This document shows, piece by piece, positions 35,907 through 45,325 of a stretch of DNA of 64,000 nt. The notes under the pieces are model-generated. The model was given only the letters and a program-made list of their open reading frames with translations, did not search any database and was not told the origin of the DNA. The stretch lies in assembly GCA_963791805.1 (NCBI GenBank), contig CAWBTU010000004.1:868001-932000 (forward strand). The letters run 5' to 3'. Source of the DNA: JACMJL01 sp963791805. GTDB lineage: Bacteria; Bacillota; Clostridia; Clostridiales; Clostridiaceae. The translations under genes were made by a program, and so were the position numbers. Numbering within the stretch: position 1 is the stretch's first letter; every line of letters starts with the position of its first letter.

Positions 35907-37241
35907 ATGAATATAGATATACCATTAGAAGCTGAAACGGTTATAGAAGTTCTTAAAAAGAATAATTATGAAGCTTATGTTGTTGGTGGCTGTGTAAGAG
36001 ACAGTTTACTTGGCCTTATGGCTAAGGATTGGGATATAACAACAAATGCAACACCTGAAAATATAATAAATATATTTGATAAAACAATACCTACAGGTCT
36101 AAAACACGGCACAATTACAGTAGTTGTTAATAATATGAATTTAGAAGTTACTACTTATAGAATTGATGGAGAATACTCTGATGGCAGACATCCAGATAAA
36201 GTAATTTTCACAAAATCCTTAGTTAAGGATTTAGGGCGAAGGGATTTTACAATTAACGCCATGGCATACAATTATGAAACTGGTATATATGATCCCTATG
36301 ATGGTGAAAATCACTTATTTAAAAAGCTTATCAAATGTGTTGGTGATCCAGATTTGAGATTCAAAGAAGATGCTCTTCGAATGTTAAGGGCTATACGTTT
36401 TTCATCCCAACTAAATTTCACTATAGACCATGAAACCCTAAGCTCCATTTGCAGAAAAAATCATTTAATTGAAAAAATCAGCTCAGAAAGAATAAAGGCT
36501 GAATTTTGTAAAATACTACAAAGCCCTATGCCTTCAAAAGGTCTTATTCTATTACAAAGCACAGGATTACTTAAATACATAATTCCGGAACTTGAAGAGA
36601 GCGTGTCCTTTAATCAGAGAAACCCACATCACGACAAAAATATTTTCGATCATTTACTATCAGTAGTAGATAACAGTGAAAATATATTAAAATTAAGACT
36701 TGCAGCACTTTTTCATGATATAGGAAAGACTAGAACCTTCTCGGTAGATGAGAAAGGTATTGGTCATTTTTATAATCATGATGTTGTAGGAACTGAAATG
36801 ACAGAAGCTATACTAAAAAGACTTAAATTTGATAATGAAACTATAAATTCTGTTTGCTTATTGATTTCTTCACATATGACCTCTTATACAATATTAGATA
36901 ATAAATCCTTAAAAAAACTTATTTCTAAAATTGGATCAGATAATTTAGATGATTTATTTAAACTCCAAATTGCAGACACTAAAGGTCATGCTATGCCTCA
37001 TGATTTTTCAACTATCTTATTAAACAAAAGAAATGCCGAAAAGATTATAATTGAAAAACAACCTTTAGCCATTAGAGATCTTAACATTACTGGAAATGAC
37101 TTAATTTCTCTAGGTATTCCTCGTGGAAAAAAAATCGGTTTAGAACTTAATAGACTTCTGGAAATTGTACTTGCTAATCCAGAACTAAACACAAGGGAAA
37201 AATTATATGAATTATCAACTCAAAATATATCAAAAGCCTAG
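35907..37241 (+). CDS. cca: CCA tRNA nucleotidyltransferase
   Basis: This 444-residue class II enzyme adds or repairs the 3' CCA of tRNAs. The nucleotidyltransferase motif is VVGGCVRDSLLG with the two Asp in KDWDITTNA; RRDFTINAMAYN and the DLRFKEDALRMLRAIRFSSQ motif follow. A C-terminal HD domain (LFHDIGKTRTF) is fused, as in the longer bacterial form. A TATAAT lies ~30 bases before the start. It ends at a strong hairpin. Confidence 0.94.
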   Translation: MNIDIPLEAETVIEVLKKNNYEAYVVGGCVRDSLLGLMAKDWDITTNATPENIINIFDKTIPTGLKHGTITVVVNNMNLEVTTYRIDGEYSDGRHPDKVIFTKSLVKDLGRRDFTINAMAYNYETGIYDPYDGENHLFKKLIKCVGDPDLRFKEDALRMLRAIRFSSQLNFTIDHETLSSICRKNHLIEKISSERIKAEFCKILQSPMPSKGLILLQSTGLLKYIIPELEESVSFNQRNPHHDKNIFDHLLSVVDNSENILKLRLAALFHDIGKTRTFSVDEKGIGHFYNHDVVGTEMTEAILKRLKFDNETINSVCLLISSHMTSYTILDNKSLKKLISKIGSDNLDDLFKLQIADTKGHAMPHDFSTILLNKRNAEKIIIEKQPLAIRDLNITGNDLISLGIPRGKKIGLELNRLLEIVLANPELNTREKLYELSTQNISKA

Positions 37242-37274
37242 AGTATTAGATGAAAAACCTTTTACTCTAGGCTT
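37234..37274. terminator. Bidirectional terminator between cca and the chemoreceptor
   Basis: AGCCTAGAGTA pairs with TACTCTAGGCT around a 17-base loop. A near copy of this hairpin (39448-39490) follows the truncated chemoreceptor, showing that the duplication included the terminator. Confidence 0.8.
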
Positions 37275-37280
37275 AATCTT

Positions 37281-39326
37281 TTATAGCTTGAATCTAGCTA
37301 TATCACTTTGAAGTTTAATTACAATTTCAGTAAGAGCTTGTGCCGCTTCTGAAACCTGTTCCATTTGAGCAATTTGATCATCAGATGAAGATGCAATTTC
37401 TTTAATCTTTTCTGAGCCACCCTTTGCAACACTCGCAACATTTTGTACTGATTTAATCATTTTGTCAGAGTTTGAATATAGACTCTGAATTACATCAACA
37501 ACTATTGTCATCTGAGAAGATACATTATTAATTGATTCCACAATATCATTAAAGGATTTGCCTGCATCATTTATCATAACTTGTCCTTTTTCAACAGCTA
37601 CATTACCTTCGTTCATTGCTGTTATTGCAGTTGAGATATCATTTTGTATTTCAGAAATCAACTTACTAATTTGCCCTGAAGCATCCCCTGATTCTTCAGC
37701 AAGCTTCCTAACTTCATCTGCAACTACTGCAAAGCCCTTGCCCTGTTCTCCTGCTCTAGCAGCTTCTATAGCTGCATTTAAAGCTAGCAAGTTGGTTTGA
37801 TCTGAAATTTCGTTTATTAGTGAAACTATACTGTCTATCTCTTTGGATTTTTCACCTAACATATTAACTATTTCAGTAGACTCTGAAACCCTTCCACTAA
37901 TATCACTAATTTGTTCTACAGCTTTTTTAATTACGCCTTTCCCACTTTCAGCTATTTCTGTAGCTTCCATAGAAAGTTTTGATGTTGAATTTACATTTTC
38001 AGATATATTTTTTATTCCATCATAAATATGAGTAACCTGTTCTAGTATGCCTACGGACTCAAGTGCTTGGTTTTCGGAACCGTTAGCAAGTACCCTCATT
38101 ACACCGCCTACTTGTTCTGCAGAGGACTGAGTCTGTTCAGAGCTTGCAGTTAACTCTTCAGATGTACCAACAATATTATCTAAACTATTCGTTATATCCT
38201 TAAAGGTTGTCTTTAATTCTGATGACATTTTATTTAAATTCTTACTCATTACCCCTAACTCATCTTCAGATGTAACTTCCATTTCATATGTTAAATCTCC
38301 AGATGATACAATAGATGTTAATTTATTTACTCTTCCTATACTTCTTGTAATATAGTTACTAAATATAAATATATTTATAGTAACTAAAATTATTAAAATA
38401 ATGCTAAAAACAGTAATTGTAATCAGCAAACTTTGTAGTGATTTAAATTGTTCAGAGTTAGATACAGTAATTCCTAATATCCATTTAGTATCGCCAATAG
38501 GGGAATAGTATACAACCCTACTGTCATTCCCATCTTTATAATTTTTATTGCCACTTTTTCCACTAAGGATATCTTGACTTACTGAAGAAAATTGCTTATC
38601 CTCTGATAATTTTGCCTTCATAACCTTATTACCAGCAACACCAGCAATATATGTTCCATCAGCGGTCAATAAAAATGCTTTTCCAGTAGTTCCTATCTTT
38701 AAATTGTTTACAATTTTTTGAAGATTAACTAAATCCATATCTGCACTGGCGGCGCCTATAACATTACCATTTTTGTCATGAAAGGGCGCAGCAGCTGTAA
38801 CCATAGTAACTTTAGTACCATCATCATAGAATGGAGCAGTCCAACCTATAACTTCTTTAGAATCTCTTCCTGCTTTATACCAACCTTGATTAGGAAAATT
38901 ATACTCTTCAGTCATATAATCTTCAGTATATACAACTTTGCCATTATCCTTATATGCATAGGGACCATAAAGTCTAGTGTCACTTCTATATTTGTATGGT
39001 TCAAACCAAACTCCAACTCCAAAGGTATCAGCATTTATTGCGGCATATTTTTCAACTAAACCTTGATATTGATCCTTTGGTAGGTTAGAGCCTGTAACTT
39101 CAGCGGTTCTAGCTAAAGTTTCAGCTACCCGTGCATGGGAACTTAGTTTGCTACTAATAGTCACATTTAAACCGTCCATTTTGTTTTGTATTTTGGTGTC
39201 AATCTCTTTGCTGATAGTATTTTTCCCTGCAAAATAACTAGCAGCAGCTAAAATAATCAAAAGAATAATAGTAACTGGAAGTATTGATACAAGAGTTCTC
39301 ATCCTAACACTTTTAATTCTAAACAT
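37281..39326 (-). CDS. Methyl-accepting chemotaxis protein with dCache sensor
   Basis: The 681-residue protein has TM1 (residues ~10-30), a ~270-residue extracellular dCache-type double-PAS sensor with the motif WFEPYKYRSDTRLYGPYAY, TM2 near 300-325, HAMP, and a cytoplasmic signalling domain whose hairpin tip reads DQTNLLALNAAIEAARAGE. dCache sensors usually bind small molecules such as amino acids. Methylation-helix regions flank the tip. No cheW or cheY lies beside it. A truncated paralogue lies just upstream (39497-40483). Confidence 0.94.
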   Translation of the reverse strand: MFRIKSVRMRTLVSILPVTIILLIILAAASYFAGKNTISKEIDTKIQNKMDGLNVTISSKLSSHARVAETLARTAEVTGSNLPKDQYQGLVEKYAAINADTFGVGVWFEPYKYRSDTRLYGPYAYKDNGKVVYTEDYMTEEYNFPNQGWYKAGRDSKEVIGWTAPFYDDGTKVTMVTAAAPFHDKNGNVIGAASADMDLVNLQKIVNNLKIGTTGKAFLLTADGTYIAGVAGNKVMKAKLSEDKQFSSVSQDILSGKSGNKNYKDGNDSRVVYYSPIGDTKWILGITVSNSEQFKSLQSLLITITVFSIILIILVTINIFIFSNYITRSIGRVNKLTSIVSSGDLTYEMEVTSEDELGVMSKNLNKMSSELKTTFKDITNSLDNIVGTSEELTASSEQTQSSAEQVGGVMRVLANGSENQALESVGILEQVTHIYDGIKNISENVNSTSKLSMEATEIAESGKGVIKKAVEQISDISGRVSESTEIVNMLGEKSKEIDSIVSLINEISDQTNLLALNAAIEAARAGEQGKGFAVVADEVRKLAEESGDASGQISKLISEIQNDISTAITAMNEGNVAVEKGQVMINDAGKSFNDIVESINNVSSQMTIVVDVIQSLYSNSDKMIKSVQNVASVAKGGSEKIKEIASSSDDQIAQMEQVSEAAQALTEIVIKLQSDIARFKL

Positions 39327-39447
39327 TATTCTACACCACCTTAAATTAATACTCTTATTATAGCATAATTGTTTATTAACTTACACTTTACAACATAATA
39401 TTTTATCTGAAAATTACAACTTTTTTGATAATTATGATTAAATATGT

Positions 39448-39490
39448 TAAAGCCTAGAATATAGGGTTCTAAACCTTACTCTAGGCTTTA
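39448..39490 (-). terminator. Terminator after the truncated chemoreceptor
   Basis: AAAGCCTAGA pairs with TCTAGGCTTT; a paralogue of the hairpin at 37234-37274. Confidence 0.75.
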
Positions 39491-39496
39491 ATTGTT

Positions 39497-40483
39497 TTAT
39501 AGTTTAAATCTAGCTATATCATTTTGAAGCTTCATTACAATTTGAGTTAAAGCTTGTGCTGCCTCTGAAACCTGCTCCATTTGTACAATTTGATCATCTG
39601 ATGATGATGCAATTTCTTTAATCTTTTCTGAACTTGCATTTGCAACCTTAGTAACCTTTTGTACCGACTTAATCATACTATCTGAGTTTGTATATAGTCC
39701 TTGTATTACATCAACAACTAGTGTCATTTGAGTTGATACATTATTAATTGATGCTACAATATCATTAAAGGATTTACCTGCATCATTAATCATTACTTGT
39801 CCTTTATCAACTGCTATGTTTCCTTTATTCATTGCTGTAATTGCGGATGAAATATCTTTTTGTATCTCAGAAATCAATTTACTTATTTGACCTGAAGCAT
39901 CTCCAGATTCTTCAGCAAGCTTTCTTACTTCATCTGCAACCACTGCGAAGCCCTTACCTTGTTCTCCTGCTCTAGCAGCTTCTATGGCGGCATTTAGAGC
40001 TAGTAAGTTTGTTTGGTCTGAAATTTCATTAATCAATGAAACTATACTATCTATTTCTTTAGACTTTTCACCTAACATATTAACAATTTCAGTAGATTCG
40101 GAAACTCTTCCACTAATATTGCTAATTTGTTCAACAGCTTTTTTAATTACACCTTTTCCATTCTCAGCTATTTTTGTAGCCTGCATAGATAATTTTGATG
40201 TTGAATTTACATTTTCAGATATATTCTTTATTCCATCATAAATCTGTGTAACCTGTTCTAAAATCTCCTTAGACTGCATTGCTTGATGAGAAGAACCGTT
40301 AGACAACTCAGTCATCACGCCTCCTACTTGTTCTGCTGATGACTGAGTTTGTTCAGAACTAGCAGTCAATTCTTCAGAGGTAACCTCCAACTCATAGGTT
40401 AAATCTCCTGAAGACACAATAGATGTTAATTTGTTTACTTTACCTATGCTCTTTGTAATATAGTTGCTAAAACATAATAACAC
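39497..40483 (-). pseudogene. Truncated methyl-accepting chemotaxis protein
   Basis: The 328-codon frame matches the chemoreceptor at 37281-39326 from just after TM2 (FSNYITKSIGKVNKLT) to the C-terminus. The sensor and both TM segments are missing. Inside, 36 codons between two TSE(E/D) motifs are deleted; the intact gene has a 12-bp direct repeat TCTTCAGATGTA at exactly these two points (38155-38166 and 38263-38274, 108 bp apart), so slipped recombination explains it. No credible ribosome site precedes the first ATG. The signalling tip is intact, so a soluble fragment could in principle act on CheA, but decay is more likely. Confidence 0.8.
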
Positions 40484-40495
40484 ATTACATTACAC

Positions 40496-40537
40496 TTTTC
40501 TGTAAAATACGATACCTTTTCTATAAAATAAGATACC
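40496..40537. repeat. Two-copy 21-bp tandem repeat
   Basis: TTTTCTGTAAAATACGATACC is directly followed by the same 21-mer with two changes (G to A, C to A). It lies between the truncated chemoreceptor and the membrane protein gene, just before the latter's first ATG. Confidence 0.7.
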
Positions 40538-40543
40538 AAACTA

Positions 40544-40996
40544 ATGCAATATTTTACTCATATTTTTCGCATTTTTGGTTATCCTATTAATATGATAAAA
40601 AAGTTTACAATTTATGGTATGTTAGGATTGTGTATGGAAGTCTTTTGGACTGGTCTGGGATCCTTAATCAACGGAAATTTACAACTTATTGGAACTACAA
40701 ATATGTGGATGTTTCTCATCTACGGCCTTGCAATATTTTTAGAGCCAATCGAAGATTTAATAGGGGCATGGCCTATCGTGCTAAGAGGAGGTGTTTATAC
40801 ATTACTAATATTTACTGCAGAATACTTAACTGGATGGTTCCTTCAAATACTTATAGGTAGCTGCCCCTGGTATTACAATGATTTCTTAAACATTAATGGA
40901 TTAATCACACTAAAATATACTCCTGTTTGGTTTGTAGTTGGACTTCTATTTGAAAGAGTTCATTTTCTTCTTTCCAGAGTGTATATCAAAGACTAA
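40544..40996 (+). CDS. Small integral membrane protein (putative ABC permease, CmpB-like family)
   Basis: The 150-residue protein has about four TM segments. The conserved features LRGGVYTLLIFTAEYLTGW, CPWYYND, TLKYTPVWFVVGLLFE and an early Glu in MLGLCMEVFWTG fit the family usually labelled putative ABC transporter permease (PF06541). Function is unproven and no ATPase gene is near. Neither the first ATG nor Met17 has a good ribosome site. A terminator follows the stop. Confidence 0.62.
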   Translation: MQYFTHIFRIFGYPINMIKKFTIYGMLGLCMEVFWTGLGSLINGNLQLIGTTNMWMFLIYGLAIFLEPIEDLIGAWPIVLRGGVYTLLIFTAEYLTGWFLQILIGSCPWYYNDFLNINGLITLKYTPVWFVVGLLFERVHFLLSRVYIKD

Positions 40997-41037
40997 AGAC
41001 ACTAACACTTGTAAGTACCTTTAGTCTTATTTTTTTG
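40989..41037 (+). terminator. Terminator after the small membrane protein
   Basis: AAGACTAAAG pairs with CTTTAGTCTT, followed by ATTTTTTT. Confidence 0.85.
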
Positions 41038-41126
41038 ATTTTTTTCTTATAATGAAAAAAAGTTGGTTCTTCTACATATAATTGTATATGCAACAAGTGT
41101 ATTTTGAACTGGAAAGGAGAAATTGT

Positions 41127-42344
41127 ATGAAGCTTGAAGGAAAAGTATTGGTTGCCCAAGGTGGTGGACCTACAGCTGTAATTAACCAATCTCTTGTAGG
41201 GGTTGTTCTAGAATCAAGAAAATTCTCTCAGATTTCGAAAGTATATGGAGCTGTACATGGCGTAAATGGTATTGTTAATGAGGATTTTTTTGATTTAACT
41301 CAAGAGACTACACATAATTTGGAGCAGGTAGCACTAACGCCCTCTTCTGCGCTTTTTTCAACTAGAGATAAACCTGATGAAAAATATTGTAAAGAGATTT
41401 TTAAGGTATTGAAAGCTCATGACATAAGATATTTTTTTTATATTGGAGGTAATGATTCTGCTGATACAGTGAGAATAGTAAATGAACAAGCTGAACGAAG
41501 TGGCTATGAATTCAGAGCTATTCATATCCCTAAAACTATTGATAATGACTTAATGTGTAACGATCATACTCCAGGATTTGGTTCAGCTGCACGTTTTGTA
41601 TCAAATGCATTTATTGGAGCAAACCTAGATAATAGAGCTTTACCAGGTGTTTATATTGGTGTGGTAATGGGAAGAAATGCAGGATTCTTAACTGCATCAG
41701 CAGCCTTAGCACAAAAATATCCAGACGATGGTCCACATTTAATTTATATGCCTGAAATTCCTTTTAGTAAAGACCAATTTCTAAAGGATGTAAAACAAGC
41801 CTATGACAAGTATGATAGATGTGTGGTTGCAGTATCAGAAGGGATACTAAATAAAAAAGGAAAACCAATTATAACTGAACTAACTGAGGATCTAGAAATA
41901 GATGCTCATGGTAATCCTCAACTTTCTGGCACAGGAGCCTTAGGTGATCTTTTGGCAGGATATGTTAAAAAAAATTTAAACATCAAAAGAGTTAGATCAG
42001 ATACTTTTGGTTATATTCAACGTTCTTTTATGGGTTGCGTTTCAGATGTTGATCAGCATGAAGCAAGAGAAGTTGGAGAAAAAGCTGCTCAATTTGCCAT
42101 TTGGAATAACCAAGATGGTTCAATTATAATCCAGAGAACTGGATACTATTCAGTTGATTACAAACTAACAGATTTACACAATGTGGCTGGAAAAACAAAA
42201 ACCATGCCTCTAGAATTTATTAATTCTACTGGCAATGGAATAACTGACGCTTTTAAATTCTATGCACGTCCACTACTTGGTTCTGGAGTTCAAAATGCCC
42301 ATGTGATAAGAGCACCAAAAGCACCAAAACTTTTAAATAAATAA
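41127..42344 (+). CDS. pfp: PPi-dependent 6-phosphofructokinase
   Basis: The ATG at 41127 follows AAAGGAG and gives 405 residues starting MKLEGKVLVAQGGGPTAVIN. The GGNDSADT site, the catalytic PKTIDND loop and MGRNAGFLTASAAL place it in the phosphofructokinase family. An acidic/amide residue in the GGND motif in place of the ATP-enzyme glycine, and the length, favour the pyrophosphate-dependent type. It phosphorylates fructose 6-phosphate reversibly, saving ATP in anaerobic glycolysis. It appears monocistronic. Confidence 0.9.
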   Translation: MKLEGKVLVAQGGGPTAVINQSLVGVVLESRKFSQISKVYGAVHGVNGIVNEDFFDLTQETTHNLEQVALTPSSALFSTRDKPDEKYCKEIFKVLKAHDIRYFFYIGGNDSADTVRIVNEQAERSGYEFRAIHIPKTIDNDLMCNDHTPGFGSAARFVSNAFIGANLDNRALPGVYIGVVMGRNAGFLTASAALAQKYPDDGPHLIYMPEIPFSKDQFLKDVKQAYDKYDRCVVAVSEGILNKKGKPIITELTEDLEIDAHGNPQLSGTGALGDLLAGYVKKNLNIKRVRSDTFGYIQRSFMGCVSDVDQHEAREVGEKAAQFAIWNNQDGSIIIQRTGYYSVDYKLTDLHNVAGKTKTMPLEFINSTGNGITDAFKFYARPLLGSGVQNAHVIRAPKAPKLLNK

Positions 42345-42378
42345 AAAAGTATGGCAGTTCTAAATTACTAGAACTGCC
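42345..42378 (-). terminator. Terminator after the spore protein gene
   Basis: GGCAGTTCTA pairs with TAGAACTGCC around a 6-base loop; on the minus strand it runs into ATACTTTTTT. Confidence 0.85.
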
Positions 42379-42384
42379 AATTCA

Positions 42385-42582
42385 TTATTTCAATTTATTT
42401 TCAAAATCTGCAACCATTCTCTTTACCATTTCTCCGCCAACTGATCCATTCTGCCTAGAAGTAAGGTTTCCTTTATCAACGGATTGATAGTTTTGAATTC
42501 CTATTTCACTGGCAATCTCATACTTCCATTCATCTAAACCATGCTTTGCTTCAGGTATTAAACTTCTGTTTCTGCTTGCCAT
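42385..42582 (-). CDS. Alpha/beta-type small acid-soluble spore protein
   Basis: The 65-residue protein coats and protects spore DNA. It shows the GPR protease site region YEIASEIGI and the C-terminal DNA-binding motif SRQNGSVGGEMVKRMV. It should be expressed in the forespore under sigma-G. It marks the host as a spore former. Confidence 0.95.
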   Translation of the reverse strand: MASRNRSLIPEAKHGLDEWKYEIASEIGIQNYQSVDKGNLTSRQNGSVGGEMVKRMVADFENKLK

Positions 42583-42689
42583 TTTTGTTTCCTCCCTATA
42601 CTTTTTATTTATTTTTGTTTCATTATCATTGTGTGCTTTTTGAGAAATAATACTCTATATAAGTATAGGAAAACTAACTAAAGCTTTGA

Positions 42690-43457
42690 CTAAAATACAT
42701 ATTGTGGCTTTCTGTTTTTAAAATATACTGGTTTAAGATTAAGCTGATTTGCAATATCATACGCTAAAAGAATTCCTCGACCAATATCGTCTGGATTATG
42801 AGCATCTGAGCCTATGGTGATTATTCTGCCTCCAAGTTCATAATACCTTTTATAAATACTAATTAAATTTTTTGAAGCAATTTTATTTTCTAATCTTTTT
42901 GTGTTAATCTCAATTGCTTTTTCATTTTCTATAACCTTTTTTAGAATAGTATCTATTGTCTCATGGAATTCTTCATAATATAGTTCTTTATCTTCTACTC
43001 TTGCATATCTGCAAATATAGTCAATATGACCTAAAGTATCAACAAAATCAAATTTTTTCAAATTATTTAAAATAGAATATAAATACTCTTCATAAATTTC
43101 TTTTTTATTTCTGTTGATATAAAATTCTTCTAAATATATATCAACCCCATTAACTAGATGAACAGATCCAATTACTTGATCAAAAGGATTTTGGCTTACA
43201 AGAGCTTTTGCCTCGCTAACGCAATCTTCTTTCATTCCGATTTCCACACCTAATAAAAGTGTTTCATTTCTGTATCTAGAGTATCCATCAAAATAATCTT
43301 GAGCATCAAAAATAAAATGATCTTTTATAGGATAATTTATATCCATGTGTTCAGTTAAAACCAATCCTAAATTCAAGTTTTTTGCCTTCTCAATTGCAGC
43401 TTCAATTTTCATTTTAGAATCAGTGGAAACCTCAGTATGTAAATGGCAATCAAACAT
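42690..43457 (-). CDS. hisJ: PHP-domain histidinol phosphatase (HisJ/HisK type)
   Basis: The 255-residue PHP protein starts MFDCHLHTEVS and has the metal-binding set HLHTEVS, LTEHMD, GSVHLVNG, LGHIDYICRY and GSDAHNPDDIGRG. This is the pattern of Firmicute histidinol-phosphate phosphatases, which supply the step missing from the hisZGDBHAFIE operon. The ATG at 43457 is preferred; a GTG three codons upstream is close to the AGGAG site. It starts 5 bases after tsaD ends, so it is in that operon. Confidence 0.85.
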   Translation of the reverse strand: MFDCHLHTEVSTDSKMKIEAAIEKAKNLNLGLVLTEHMDINYPIKDHFIFDAQDYFDGYSRYRNETLLLGVEIGMKEDCVSEAKALVSQNPFDQVIGSVHLVNGVDIYLEEFYINRNKKEIYEEYLYSILNNLKKFDFVDTLGHIDYICRYARVEDKELYYEEFHETIDTILKKVIENEKAIEINTKRLENKIASKNLISIYKRYYELGGRIITIGSDAHNPDDIGRGILLAYDIANQLNLKPVYFKNRKPQYVF

Positions 43458-43462
43458 ATTTC

Positions 43463-44484
43463 TCACCTTTCTCCTAATTTTAAATTTGGTATAGCATTTA
43501 AACTTAATCCAGAAATTCTTCCAGAAATATATTCAAAATATGCTGCACTACCAATCATAGCAGCATTGTCTGTACAAAGAATTGGAGCTGGAAATAATAT
43601 TTCAATCCCCTCTTTTTCTCCTTTTTTCATCATTGTCTCTCTTAAACAGGAATTTGATGCAACACCACCAGCAATTGCAATCTTATCAACTTTTTTTGCT
43701 TGCAAGCTTTTATGGAATTGTCCACCAATACTTCTACCACCGACTTTTGAAAAGAAGCCGCAATATCTGCCCTATTTACTTCAATACCCTTCATTTCCAT
43801 TCCGTTCAAGTGATTGAGTACTGCAGATTTAACTCCGCTAAAAGAAAAGTCAATTGATTCCTTATGAAAATTTGCTCTAGGAAATTTAATAGCATCGGCA
43901 TTACCTTCCCTAGATATTTTATCTATTTTGGGTCCTCCTGGATATCCAAGTCCAATAGCTCTTGCTACTTTGTCAAAAGCTTCACCTGCTGCATCATCCA
44001 TTGTTTCACCTAAAACCTCAAACTCACCGTAATTTTTCATATGTACTATTGCTGTATGGCCTCCAGAAACCACTAAGCACACAAAAGGTGGCTCTAGCTC
44101 CTTGTACTGTATGAAATTTGCGCTTATATGTCCTTCAATATGATTAACGCCAATTAAAGGAATCTCGAGGGAATATGCAAGACCTTTTGCGTACTGAACC
44201 CCAACAAGCAAAGCACCAACAAGTCCTGGTCCATATGTTACTCCAATTGCATCTATGTCCTTAAATGTTAACCCAGCCTCTTCAAGAGCTTCGTTAACAA
44301 CAGCTCCAATATCCTCAACATGCTTTCTAGAAGCCACTTCAGGTACCACGCCTCCAAACTTTGTATGTATATCAATTTGAGAAGCAATAACATTAGATAG
44401 AACTTCTCTTCCGTTTACAACTATTGCAGCAGCAGTTTCATCACAGCTACTCTCAATTGCCAGTATTATAATATCTTTATCCAT
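43463..44484 (-). CDS. tsaD: tRNA N6-threonylcarbamoyladenosine synthase subunit TsaD, frame broken at an A7 tract
   Basis: TsaD makes t6A in ANN-decoding tRNAs and is normally essential. The first frame (280 codons from 44484) shows AIESSCDETAAAIV, the metal site HIEGH and VSGGHTAIVHM, then ends at 43642. The C-terminal part, with KIAIAGGVASNSCLRE and CTDNAAMIGSAAYFEY, is in the -1 frame. The break is at the A7 tract 43691-43697; one more A, or a -1 slip on A-AAA-AAG, gives KACKQKKVDKIAIAGG and a protein of 340 residues, the normal length. Either an assembly or real one-base deletion, or recoding, is possible. Confidence 0.85.
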
Positions 44485-44639
44485 ATCTTACCTCACCTTA
44501 AAGCATATGAGAGATAATAACATATGCCTATATTTCAATAGAAATAATTATACTTTATTAAGTTTATATAATCAAATTATTGTTAGTACAAAAAAGCAAG
44601 TATCAATTTTAGAAATACTAAATCTAAGTTATTAACTTT

Positions 44640-44656
44640 ATATGTTATAATATACT
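44640..44656 (+). promoter_or_regulatory. Extended -10 promoter of rusA-like gene
   Basis: TGTTATAAT lies ~35 bases before the TTG start; an AAGTTA-T-TAACTT palindrome sits just upstream (44626-44638). Confidence 0.45.
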
Positions 44657-44687
44657 CATATCAAAACAAGAACAGGAGAAATAAACT

Positions 44688-45319
44688 TTGGAAAATTACG
44701 CAAAAGTTATAGTATTAGGTTCACCAATTTCTAAATCTAATTTTAAATTACACAATTTAAATGGACGTGCTATTCTTCCCTATAATTCTGGGCAATATCA
44801 CGATAGATTTGCAGTATATGAAGAACAAATTGCATATGAAGCAAGAATTCAAAATCCTAGTATTGTAATTTCAGAAGCAATAATTGCTGTACTTCATGTT
44901 TATTATAAAAGTAGAAAAAGGCATCCTGATACTAACAATATAACTAAAAGTATTTTTGATGGTATCGAGAAAAGTGGGCTCATTGTTAATGACTCTCAAA
45001 TTAGAAGGTTGATTATTGAAGAATTTTATGATTCAGAAAACCCTCGCTTCGAGCTAGAGCTTTATGGAGAAAGCAGTTACTACATGACATATGAAATCTT
45101 CAAAAGAAAAAAAGAGATATCCCAGTAGAATATTCTCTTCCTTCAAACAAAAAAAGGCTATCACAAGGTTCCGTAAAAATAAATAATACAAAGTTAAATG
45201 CAAGTGATTGTGAACAATGCGAGGTATGTGGCAAGTCTTTAGACAAGCATTCAAAAATTTCTGCCAATAAAGGTAAAACTTTACTTTGTAAAGATTGTCT
45301 AAGGAAATTACTTAGGTAG
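44688..45319 (+). CDS. rusA: RusA-family Holliday junction resolvase with C-terminal zinc ribbon, frame broken at an A7 tract
   Basis: The TTG start at 44688 has AGGAG 9 bases upstream. The RusA fold with its acidic residues is visible in RKRHPDTNNITKSIFDGIEKSG and NDSQIRR. The first frame stops at 45128 after FKRKKEISQ. At the A7 tract 45107-45113 one extra A, or a -1 slip on A-AAA-AAA, leads to a frame that continues RDIPVEYSLPSNKK and ends in CEVCGKSL and LLCKDCLRKLLR, a CxxC...CxxC ribbon. The joined product would have 210 residues. No phage genes surround it, so it is a chromosomal RusA rather than a prophage gene. Confidence 0.72.
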
Positions 45320-45325
45320 TCCTAT

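Noticed and set aside
39497..40483. Functional soluble chemoreceptor
   Set aside because: The start region has no ribosome site and the gene carries two deletions relative to its neighbour.
40496..40537. CRISPR-like repeat
   Set aside because: Only two adjacent units with no spacers and no cas genes.
43443..43857. Plus-strand frames of 91 and 124 codons
   Set aside because: They lie opposite tsaD and hisJ and have low-complexity hydrophobic translations.
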